Positions 22,721 through 33,000 of a stretch of DNA of 64,000 nucleotides are shown here, piece after piece. The notes beneath the pieces were generated by a model. It saw only the letters and a program-made list of their open reading frames with translations. It ran no database searches and was not told the origin of the DNA. Where the stretch lies: positions 2,144,001 through 2,208,000 of the forward strand of contig CANTUQ010000020.1 of the NCBI GenBank assembly GCA_947683425.1, read 5' to 3'. The DNA comes from Excoecaria cochinchinensis. Lineage: Eukaryota; Streptophyta; Magnoliopsida; Malpighiales; Euphorbiaceae. Each line of letters begins with the position of its first letter. Positions within the stretch are counted from its first letter, which is position 1. Position numbers and translations under genes: made by a program.

Positions 22721-24500
22721 TAATGATCGGGCCCAATTTCCCCGAGAACTTTGTGTTGAAGGAATTATACGGCAACGATATCCACACTGCTATCACAAAC
22801 CTCTATGAGGGGAGTGAAGAAGGGCTTCCCACTACAGTAATCAATTGCTGGTCCACTGATGATAGTGGAAATGAAAATGATGATTCTGAAGTATTTTCCA
22901 ACCTTTGGGGTTTGGAGGAGGAAGAAGAAGAGACAAAAAGGAAGGAAGTAGGAGCCGTGACTCGGAGTGGAAGGGTAGCCCCGGAAGTTGAGAAACCACA
23001 GGAGCCGATCGAGAACGGAAGGGGAAAGGGGCCGAAAGAAGATTCGATTGTTAAGCAGCTGAAAAAGATGCCAGCTCAGATTTCGATATGGGATCTCTTG
23101 AGACAGTCACCATCGCATAGGCAGAAGGTGGTGGAGGAATTGTGTGAAGCAACTGTTGCTACAACTATCTCACCTACAGAACTTCTGGATGTAGTGAAGG
23201 GAGCATCGGGAGAAAATGTCATTTTTACCAGTGCGGATCTACCGGCAGAAGGCCGCAACCGCAATTGCCCTCTGTACATAAGGGCGCAGATAAACCAAAA
23301 GCACACTGCCTGTGTAATGGTAGATGACGATTCTTCGATAAATGTGTGCCCACAGGTAGCAATGGTAGCTTTTGGGGTAACAGAGGATATGTTGGCAAAA
23401 TCTGATCTTACCATCACGGCATATGACAACTCACGCAGGCAGGCCTCAGGGACATTCACAGCAGTGGTGAAGACGGGACCGGTAGAATCTTAAGTGGAGT
23501 TTGTGGTGCTGCCTATACCCGTCAATTTCTCAACTTTGCTAGGCAGGCCATGGTTTCATAAATTGGGAGGAGTCCCCTCAACATTGCACCAAATGGTAAA
23601 GATACCTCACGAAGGCCAGATTGTGACTATAAAGGCTGCACGGGAGAATCAGGTTTCAGCTCTGGAGATAGCCAGGCAGCCGTTTAGTGGGTTTCATGTT
23701 ACCATAATAGCGAAGAAGAGCAGAGGGAAGAAAGCCTCCAGGTGTTGAATATGATGAAGAAAATGTCATTCCTCCCTGGCGCAGGACTGGGCAAGAATTC
23801 TCAGGGGATACCAACAGCTATTACCACTAAAGGTCAGAAGAACAGGAGGGGTCTAGGATATACAGGTGCGGTAGAGAAGGGTAAGAAATCGAAAATGGAA
23901 ATTCCTCATATCCGGAAGACTTTTGTGCCAGCAACTGCAGCATGTGCCTATGCAGGGGAAGATGAACCACAGTAGCTACACGGGAGAATTGTCCCAGGGT
24001 TTGAGGTCTTTAATGATTTTTATGACTGGGACATTGGATCAATCAAGCCAGCAGAGGGCTTTTGGGATGAAGAAATCATGACCCGTAGGACAATTTGGGA
24101 CCGCGAGATGCCGGAAGAGGTAATTACTGAGAAGATGGTAGCCATCCAGCTGAAAGGAAAAGCCAAGATAGAGGAAGCTGTGCAGGAGGTGAATGAGGGG
24201 CCTCCAAAGAGCCGAAGTAATGCGGGACCATCGACCGCGGCAGATATGCCAGCAGAGGAAGAAGAGGAAAATAGTTTAGATTTTCTTTTTGCTCCAGAAC
24301 TTTTCAATGATGTTAATGACAATTTCAATCTTATTAATAAATTGAGTGATTTTGCTTACTTGTGTGATGTTTCTGATGATTTCACTATGCATAATCATGA
24401 TCATCATCCATTTATATTTGATATTGATTCAACTGATGCAACTCCAATTAATCTTGGAACTGTAGAAAATCCAAAAGAAGTTTTGATAGCATCAAATATA
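22721..24500 (+). pseudogene. pol: element C protease, G-patch-like segment and linker
   Basis: The frame from 22723 carries an acidic stretch, ISIWDLLRQSPSHRQK, then the protease site at 23323-23337. There the expected DDGSS reads DDDSS: the catalytic-loop Gly is Asp, so the enzyme would be dead. A TAA lies at 23491-23493. LGRPWFHKLGGVPSTLHQ follows. After a frameshift near 23745 comes a G-patch-like segment, LPGAGLGKNSQGI ... RRGLGYTG (about 23772-23865). A TAG lies at 23973-23975. An acidic linker with FAYLCDVSDDF (about 24350-24385) leads to RT. Confidence 0.85.
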
Positions 24501-25900
24501 ACTCCTGAAGAGCGAGAAAAATTTGAGAGAATTTTTAAAAAATATGAAAAAAATCTTTGCCTGGACCTACGAGGATATGCTAGGAATCGATCGGAAGGTC
24601 GCAGAGCATGCTATCCCCACCTATCCAGACCATAAACCTATTAAGCAGAAGTTGAGAAGGCTTAGATCGGAATGGGCGGAGAAAGTGAAAGAAGAGATTC
24701 ACCAGCAAATCAAAGCCAAGTTTCTAATCGAGGTACAATACCCAACTTGGTTAGCCAATGTTGTCCCTGTAGCCAAAAAGAACGGCAAAGTAAGGGTATC
24801 CGTAAATTATCGGGATTTGAATAAGGCCTATCCAAAAGATGATTTCCCATTGCCTCATATAGACGTGCTGACAGATAGCACTGCTGCTTGTGAGATGTAT
24901 AGCTTCGGAGATGGTTATGCTGGCTACAATCAAATTCTCAATGAAATAATTGACCGGATCAAGACGGCCTTCATCACACAATGGGGAACCTACGCTTATC
25001 GGGTACTGCCTTTCGGCTTGAAAAATGCAGGAGCCACTTATCAGAGGATGGCAACAAAGATACTGGATGACTTGATCCATAAAGTGGTGGAAGTATATGT
25101 GGACGACATGGTGATCAAGTCAGCCACTAGAGAAGGCCATTTTGAAGCTTTGGAAAAATTCTTCTGGGGGATAGATAAGTACGTCCTGCGGTTGAATCCT
25201 AAAAAGTGTATCTTCGGTGTTACCTCAGGGAAGCTCCTGGGACACATAGTTAGTAAGAGGGGGATTGAGATTGACCCGGATAAGGTTAGGGCCATCAGAG
25301 AAATGCCGATACCACAGAAAGAGAAGGATGTAAGAAGCTTTCTGGGCAAGTTGCAATACATCAGTAGGTTTATCGCTAAGCTTACTTCAATCTGTGAACC
25401 TATCTTCAAACTACTCAGAAAAGACCAACCAGTAGTATGGAATGAGAGCTGTCAAAAGGCTTTTGATACTGTCAAGGAATACTTGTTGAAACCACCGGTA
25501 TTGAGACCGCCGCGGCCGGCCAAGCCACTGATCCTATACCTGGCTGTAAAGGACAGTTTCGTTGGTGCAATGATGGCCCAAGAAGACGAATTTGGAGTGG
25601 AATTTGCTGTCTACTACCTCAGTAAGAAATTCTTGGCCTATGAGGTCAAATACACAGAAGTAGAAAAGATCTGCCTTGCGGTAATCTGGGCTTCTAAGAA
25701 ATTACGACATTACTTTCATGCCTACAAGGTACAGGCAGTCATGAAGCAGAACCCCTTGAGATACTAGCAAGAGGCCCCGTCTTTACTTGGGAAAATGGGT
25801 AGGTGGTTGCTGTTACTTCAAGAATTTGATGTAGAGTACATTACTCGGAAGACCGTTAAAGGGCGTGCAGTGGAGGAATTTCTAGCATAACACTCGATCC
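24501..25900 (+). pseudogene. pol: element C reverse transcriptase and first RNase H
   Basis: The frame 24523-25767 begins after a +1 slip in an A-run (GAAAAAAATC near 24548). RT motifs: FLIEVQYPTWLANVVPVAKK, VNYRDLNKAYPKDDFPLPH, FITQWGTYAYRVLPFGLKNA and catalytic YVDD at 25096-25107. RNase H follows at about 25530-25760 (LILYLAVKDSFVGAMMAQED, YYLSKKFLAYEVKYTEVEKI). A TAG at 25765-25767 replaces Leu in RYLQEAPSLLG, and a TAA near 25888 follows. Gly-to-Glu and Cys-to-Ser changes near the core suggest neutral decay. Confidence 0.9.
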
Positions 25901-26357
25901 AAGGAGACTCATGCGAGTTTAATTTTCCAGATGAGGATGTAACAGCAATCGGGATTCAAGGTTGGAAATTACACTTTGACGGAGCCGTGAATAACAAAGG
26001 GGCAGGAGTAGGAGTCATTATGATGACCTCAGACGAAGAAAAGCTTCCTTTGGCGAAGAAGTTGAGGTTCCGGGTCACCAATAACGAAGCTGAGTATAAA
26101 GCGTGTATTTTTGGATTGGAGGCATTAATAGCCTTAGGAGCAAAGAATGTAGAGGTGTTCGGTGATTCCTCCTTGGTGGTCAACCAAATACGAGGTGAAT
26201 GGGCGGTGAAAAAAGAGAGGCTAATACCATATATCCAGCGCTTGAGGGGCCTGAGCAGTCAGTTTGAGGCATGTATATTCCATTTCGTTTCGAGGGATGA
26301 GAATCAGTTGGCCGATGCGCTCGCCACGTTACTATCAATGTGGCACAACCATAAGGA
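25901..26357 (+). pseudogene. pol: element C second, archaeal-type RNase H
   Basis: HFDGAVNNKGAGVGVIMM (catalytic Asp, about 25975), NEAEYKACIFGLEAL (Glu), FGDSSLVVNQIRGEW (Asp) and DENQLADALATL (Asp) are all present, so the four acidic positions of this RNase H type are kept. A second RNase H between RT/RNH and integrase is the hallmark of the Tat lineage. The frame changes near 26350. Confidence 0.88.
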
Positions 26358-27103
26358 GTGGTCATGAAGCCGGTTTTGATCTATAGTTCTAAGAGACCTA
26401 GCTTTGAATCCAAATCATTTATAGAGGTGGAAGTGGCAGATGGGAAACCGTGGTATTATGATATTATGAACTATTTGGAGAATGCGACATTTGCAGAGGA
26501 GGCTATCGAAAAGGATCAAATAATGATTCGCAAGCTGTCTTCTCAGTTCATCTGCATAAATGGGATGTTATACAAACGACAAGCTAATGGTATCCAATTT
26601 AGGTGTTTGGATGAAAAAGAGGCTAAGAGGGTAATGGAAGAAACACACGCCGGAGTATGCGGAGCCCATATGAACGGACTGACATTGGCCAAGAAGATCA
26701 TGAGACAAGGCTTCTACTGGCTTACGATGGATAACGATTGCTCAAAATATGTGAAGCAGTGCCAGTTATGCCAGCAGTGCGCGGACTTAAGGCACTTACC
26801 AGTGTCGGAGCTACACAGCTTAACATCACCTTGGCCATTCGCTGCCTGGGGAATAGACATTATTGGAGAAATCTGCCCTACGACATCCAACGGGCACAGA
26901 TACATAATAGTCGCAATCGACTATTTTACAAAATAGGTAGAGGCAGAGTCCTTCAAGAAGATTGACGTAAGAGACATGGCCAGGTTCATTGAAAGGAACC
27001 TGATTTGTAGATATGGCCTCCCACATCACATAGTGTCTGATAACGGGGTGCAGTTCATGGGGAAAACCAAGAAGCTTCTTGAGAAGTACGGAATCGAGCA
27101 CCA
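26358..27103 (+). pseudogene. pol: element C integrase, N-terminal part (interrupted by element D)
   Basis: HHCC finger: HAGVCGAHMNGLTLAKKI ... YVKQCQLCQQC (about 26645-26780), complete in this copy. Catalytic core: first Asp in WGIDIIGEI, second in VSDNGVQF (about 27036). A TAG at 26934-26936 replaces the Trp of FTKWVEAES. The reading ends at KYGIEHH where element D starts; it resumes in phase at 40583. Confidence 0.9.
27099..27103. other. target-site duplication of element D, left copy
   Basis: CACCA lies directly before the TGTAGACACC start of D. The identical CACCA follows the D 3' LTR at 40578-40582. Removing D plus one copy restores the integrase codons of element C (EHHKSSPY) without a frame change. 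Confidence 0.95.
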
Positions 27104-29319
27104 TGTAGACACCGGGTCCCGAGTAGCCTTGATCAGGATTACCCGATGATGAAATTTAGCTATGCCGGCTTATAGGCAAAAAGATTGGAGCTCAGAAGTG
27201 ATTTTCCTTGTCTTTTCGGTGAGTAAAAAGGGTATTTTAAAAATATTTTTTTAAATTATTTTGAAGAAGGAAAAGTGTGTTTTAGGTTGAGGGTATTTTA
27301 TATAAAAAATAAAAAAAAAAAAAAAAAGGGTGAAAAATGATGGAAAAATGTTGAAAATAAAATAGGGGAAAATAATCGCGACGAAAAGGCGACGGCCAAG
27401 GGCCGTCGCGAATTTCCGCGCGCTCCGCGCGTCCGACGCCCTTGGCATCGGGCGCTCCGCGCGAGCGACGCGCAGGGCGTCGCTCGCCCCGCGCACGTCG
27501 TGCGCGGAAATGTGCGCGACGCGCACGACCTATCGCCCCACTTCGCCCATTTCGCCCACTTTTCGACCCCCACTCGATTTTCAACCGTTTTTGGACGGTT
27601 TTTGGTCGTTTTTGGGTAGTTTTTGATGGTTAAAAACACTAGAAAAATTCAGAAACAGGGGAGGACGAGTGAGGAACATTTTGGAGAAAAAAAACTGAAT
27701 TTTGGAGCTTTGAGTTGAGAGAAAAAAATCCATCTTACACACTTGTTTCCAAGAGCTTTTCTTCAAGTTTTCAAGCTATTTTCTAAGGATTTTCACAAGA
27801 GAAGACAAGGAATTCAACACTTCTATCTTCAAATCTTCAAAACTGAATTTGAGGGTAATTATTCTTGGCTTTGCTCATTAATTCTCTTGTTAATTTCATT
27901 TATTTTGGCTTCCAATTAACATATCAAACATGTAAATTCTCTTAGTCTCCATATTCTTCTTCTTATTTTTTTTATCTTCAATTATTCATATAACAAATAA
28001 GTTTTTTTAAATTCTATTAATCTTTTATTTTCATGTCAAATTATTCTTTGTTCATGTAATTATCTATGTTTTAGGTTGTAAATACCTTTAATTTCTTAAT
28101 GCTATATCATGTTTATTATTATGCTTTCTTTTGCATGTATGAGTGTTATAGTCATTATTTTATGCTAGTTATGCATGTCAAGTGGAATTATTCTCATGAT
28201 TACACATTTATTCATGTCTTAACTATAATAAAATTGATTGTCACTAATCTTCCATGTATGTTAATAACTATTATTAATAAGTTGCATATGCCATGATACT
28301 TCATCACCTTATGCATGTTAAATTGCATCTTAATCACTTTATGCATGTTAAATTGCATCATAATTATTTTTTATGCATGTTATAGTATCTTATGCATGTT
28401 ATATGGTCATTGTACATATTACCTTTTATGTTGTATTATTTCATTGGCCTAATCACTAACATGAATTTCTTTTTGATTTTTGGTTGCAAATCATTGTTTT
28501 ATTCTCATTTGAGCATCCATGCACATGAAGGAGGAGTTGCGGGGTTTGGTATTTCCTTTATACATTTTTAATTCTCATTTCGTTTATATTTTTAATTTCC
28601 TTGTATATATTCATTGAATAAAATGTTTTCCTATGCGCACCTAAATAAAGATCATAAAAATATTTCTTACTAAATTAATTTAGATTTTTCATAATAAAAT
28701 GGGACCAATGTCCTAATTTTCATCCCAAATAAAATCATCATATCCAGAACATTTTCTTTAATTGTGCATGCGGGGACCAAAGTCCTCATAATTAATAAAT
28801 TTCCCGGTTTTATGTATGTTTGCACTTTTAAATGGGAGTTGTATTTCGCTCCTTGTATTATTGTAATTCATTGCTTTACTTGTTAATTTATGGTTTTCCT
28901 AACATGAGTAAATGCGCCTTAAATTAATTGCATTGTGTGGAGAGAGAGCTAATTAATGACAATTAAAATTCAATCATAAATTAATCGAGGTAGAAATAGA
29001 TGAGAAATCCCGGACCCAGCTCTGGTCTTTGGGCTCGAGAGGTTAGAGGTTATCCTCCAAAATACTTCTTGGGTCACGAGACTTTAGCGCTAATCCTAGG
29101 CCTCATGGCCCAACATGGATACTAAGCGCAGTCTTAGGCTCTCCGAGGCGAGAGTAACTTTCCCAATGTCCTATTGGGTGGCGACTCCATGATACCTCTT
29201 TGTTGCCCAACATAGACGCACTTGCGATTTATTGCAAGATGCCAACAGACCCGCAAATGCCCGATCGCCCTCAAGCGGGTGGTCATAGGGGCGGCGCTCG
29301 GGATCCGGCGCGCATCACA
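27104..29319 (+). repeat. 5' LTR of element D
   Basis: It starts TGTAGACACCGGGTCCCGAG and ends GGCGCGCATCACA; 2216 bp. A TATATAAAA box is at 27299-27307. GC hairpins at 27380-27510 separate it from a long AT-rich part with repeated ATGCATGTTA (about 28310-28400). One 98-bp module copy with CCCAATGTCCTATTGGG lies at 29131-29230. It contains a TGGCGACTCC decamer (29179-29188) identical to the first ten bases of the primer site 142 bp downstream. Open frames on both strands at 27250-27640 are by-products of the hairpin block. Confidence 0.95.
27380..27510. repeat. GC hairpin block in D 5' LTR
   Basis: There are three perfect hairpins: GCGACGGCC (27389-27397) with GGCCGTCGC (27401-27409); GCGAGCGACGC (27461-27471) with GCGTCGCTCGC (27477-27487); CCGCGCAC (27489-27496) with GTGCGCGG (27500-27507). 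In the 3' LTR (38645-38780) part of the block is missing and another short piece is added, so this is the least stable part of the LTR. Confidence 0.85.
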
Positions 29320-29320
29320 G

Positions 29321-29339
29321 TGGCGACTCCGCTGGGGAC
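29321..29339 (+). other. primer-binding site of element D (Tat type)
   Basis: TGGCGACTCCGCTGGGGAC starts one base after the 5' LTR. It is the cleanest version among C, D and F. The assignment to a tRNA-Arg primer is from memory of Ogre/Tat elements. Confidence 0.82.
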
Positions 29340-30074
29340 GATATGGTTCGAGATTTCAATTTGAAAATACCTCGTTTAACATTTATGGTTAAAATTTAAT
29401 TCATAAATTCACTTTATCTCAAAATTGCATATCATCTCATTAGAGCTTTAGATTAAGTTAGTTTGGTCCCTTTTCAAGCCCCGGTGCGTTCCCGAAGCAC
29501 GACCTCATTTTCACTCAATTTGGGGAAGTGTTAAGGATAATCACCAGCCCAAGCCATGTACCTCAATGGTATATTAAAATGACGACCCGACTGGTCGCTA
29601 TGCTTGTGATGAGCTAGACCCGTCGGCAGGGATCATGCTTGGGTAGCCTTAAAGTAACATCTCCTTTGTCCAAAGCTCATGTAATGGCAATAGATACTTC
29701 CACTAGGTGAAATGTACCGTAATACTATGCTTGCTATATGGGCCATCATATATTAAACGAAATCAATTTAATTAAATGGTCTTTATCAAAGGCTTTCATG
29801 CCCCGGTGGGCCCATCTTAGTTAAGTTGAATTGTTTAAATACATAATTGCCAAAACACCCATACGTATGTACATTAGATAGGAGCTGTTATGCTGCCGGT
29901 TTTTCACCGCGCACCATACGTGTCCATTGGGTTCCACGTTAATCCATGGATCAAGCCCACCTAGGAAAGAGACCGCAATACCACGTGTGTGGGAGATACA
30001 AGGTTGGAAAGATCTATCTGCTTGCATGTGTTTGTCTATGTTGCATCAGCACGAGCATGCATTGCATTTTAATC
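29340..30074 (+). other. conserved leader of element D
   Basis: Untranslated, colinear with the leaders of C and F. It includes CCGGTGCGTTCCCGAAGCAC near 29480, GTGTTAAGGATAATCACCAG near 29528 and TTATGCTGCCGG near 29888. An open frame extends upstream of the gag start to 29946 in this copy only, so I do not count it as coding. Confidence 0.6.
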
Positions 30075-33000
30075 ATGCATCATCTTAATGATTTTTGCAT
30101 TTTAGCCATCATAGATTCTCCTGGGTGGTCTAGAGGTCCCGACGGACGGTTAAGAAGGATGCCGCTTTTGGGGTTAACTGAGTTAGTGTCAGATCAGAGT
30201 TCAGAGTCAATCTCAGAAAATAGTGTGGGGTTTTCTTCCGAATCATCAACAGAAGTAAGCATGGCTAATCCATCAAATGAGTCTGATGCAACCCGAGCAG
30301 TAATCACCGAGGAGGTAGGAAAGAGAATGGAGGAATTTGAAGCCCGAATGATTGTAATGATGGGCAATCTTGCCACCACCATAGCTGGTCAACAAGCTGC
30401 TGCTGCCCCTATCCGAGTACCAGCTGAACAAGAGGTTGTAAGAGAAGAACGTCCTATTGCAATTAACCAACCAGTGGTTGACCCACCTGTTGTCGAGCAA
30501 AGAGTGCCTGCACCTATTGAGCGCAGAGAGGGCCCCCGGTCTGAAGCTGAATTTGGGGAAGATGAACTAGAGGAGCATAAAGTAGCTAAAGAGAAGTCGC
30601 CAAAACTGGATGAGGCAATGTGGAGGAAAATGGAAGAGAGATTTGAGGTCATGGCAAGGATGATGACCGTGGGAAAAGGAATGAACCCGGAAGACCGAGA
30701 GCTGGATGGGGATGACCTAATTCCCCAAAATTTTAAGATGCCGGACATTCCCAAATTTGATGGAACCTCTGACCCTGCCGCACACATCAAGCAATACTCG
30801 CTGGTCATGAAGGGAACGACCTTAACAAGAAAGCAGAAGATAGAATATTTCTGCTTGAGTCTCACAGGAGCTGCTATTGATTGGTACCATGGGCTTGACA
30901 GGAGATCCAAGGAGGACTGGGACTTGTTGACCGAAGAGTTCCTTAAGCAGTACGATTGCAGTACCCGGATGGAGGTCACTTTGAAAGATCTCGAGTTGTT
31001 ACAGCAGAAGGCTGGGGAGTCCTTCCACGAGTACCTTACTCGGTGGAGAAACCGGGTTATGGAGATGAAACGCAAACCGGACACTTCTGATCAGATCCGG
31101 CTATTCATTCGAAATGCCAGTCCTTACTTGAGAGAGGGACTGAAAATGAAGGGACTCAAGGATTGGGAATCTTTGAAGGACATTGCCATAGAAGCGGAAG
31201 GAGAATATTTATCCAAGAGGGCAAATAGTGAGTCCTATGCCCGGAGGGGATACAGCAATCAGGGGACGGCCAAACCAGTAGGTTCAAGCAGTGGTAACAG
31301 AGTTGGGAAGACTGCCGAGGTGTCTGCAACCGGCGTAAGTCAGAGGTATTTCTCCAACTTGGGTAAGCCTTTATCATGGGCGCTGAAGAGGCTAATAAAA
31401 GAAGGAAAACTGCGGCCCCTATCACCTAAACCGGCCAAGGCCCAAGGGCAGCCAGGGCACAAAGAGAATGAATACTGCGCATTCCACCAACATACCGGGC
31501 ATTTGACGGATGAGTGTATAACGCTAAGACATCGGGTCCAAGATCTAATTGACAACAAGCAGATCATCGATCCTGAGCAGAGAGAAAGCAAGAAGAAGTC
31601 GGGTTATAACACAGTGCCACCTCCAGTCTTTATGATCGGATCGAGCCTACCAGAGTGGTACGTAATGCAAGATCTATATGGAAATGAGTATGTCGCTATT
31701 ACTCGCCCTGCAGTGGATGAAAAAGGGGTTTCTGTGGCAGCGATAGACTGTTGGTCCACTAGTGAGAGTGGAGATGACGAAGATGAGAAAAATGGAGAGT
31801 TTACGGATCCGTGGGATTCAGAGGAAGAAGAAAGAGTAGAAGCAGTAACAAGAAGTGGGAGGGTCATTCCAGAAGCTGAGAAGCAGCAGGACCCAGCACA
31901 AGCAATCGCAGAGAAAGAGCCGGAAGAAAATTCAATAGTGAAGCAACTGAAAAAGACCACGGCTCAGATATCTATTTGGGACCTCTTGAGACAGTCCCCC
32001 TCGCACCGACAGAAGTTAGTCGAAGCATTGAGCGTATCCACCGTAGCAACTACAATCTCTCCATCTGAGCTTTTAGACCTTGTAAAGGGGGGATCCGGGG
32101 AGAAGTTGGTTTTTTCTGACGCAGACCTACCAACAGAGGGTCGCAACCACAACCGACCTTTGTACATCAAGGCACAGATCAATGGTAAACACACCGCTTG
32201 TGTCATGGTTGATGACGGGTCATCGATAAATGTCTGCCCTTTGGTGGCACTTCAGGCCTTTGGGATGGATGAGAGTATGTTAAGCAAATCTGACCTGACC
32301 ATCACTGCCTACGACAACTCCAGGAGGCAAGCATCGGGAATTTTCAAAGCTTTGGTAAAGACAGGGCCCATTGAGACAGAAACAGATTTTGTGGTCTTGC
32401 CGATTCCAGCAAACTACTCAGCTCTGCTTGGTAGATCGTGGTTCCACAAGTTAGGGGGAGTACCATCCACATTACACCAGATAATTAAAATACCCCATGA
32501 AGGAGAAGTAGTGACCATTAAAGCAGCAAGAGAGAACCAAGTGTCTGCCTTGGAGATCTCTAATCAGCCATTCAGTGGCTTTCATGTATCGATGATCGGA
32601 GAAGAGCAAAACCTAGAAGGTAGCCCTCAAGTGGTGAATATGCTGAAGAAGATGCACTTCCTCCCAGGGGCTGGTTTGGGAAAAGAGTCACAAGGGCTGC
32701 AGAATGCTATCACTACACGTGATCAGAAAGATCGAAAGGGGTTGGGCTACAAAGGAGAATATGGTAAGAAGAAAGGGTCAGGGAAGATTCCCCATATTTC
32801 GGAGAGCTTTGTGCCATCATCATCGGTATGTGCTTACACCGGAGAAGAAGAGCCGCAGTGGGTAGATGGGAAGATTACCCCGGGATTTGAAATTTTTAAC
32901 GATGTCTTTGATTGGGAGATCGGAGTTGTTAAAGCTGTAGAGAACTTTTGGGATGAGGAGATTATGACCCAATGCAGCATCTGGGATAGAGATGAGCCCG

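Noticed and set aside
27250..27640. Arg/Ala-rich open frames on both strands (also 38523-38897)
   Set aside because: They come from the self-complementary GC hairpin block in the LTRs of D; stops are rare there on both strands for compositional reasons.
30389..31084. 231-codon minus-strand frame opposite D gag
   Set aside because: Shadow of the gag coding strand; codon pattern, homology to C and F, and catalytic motifs support only the plus strand.
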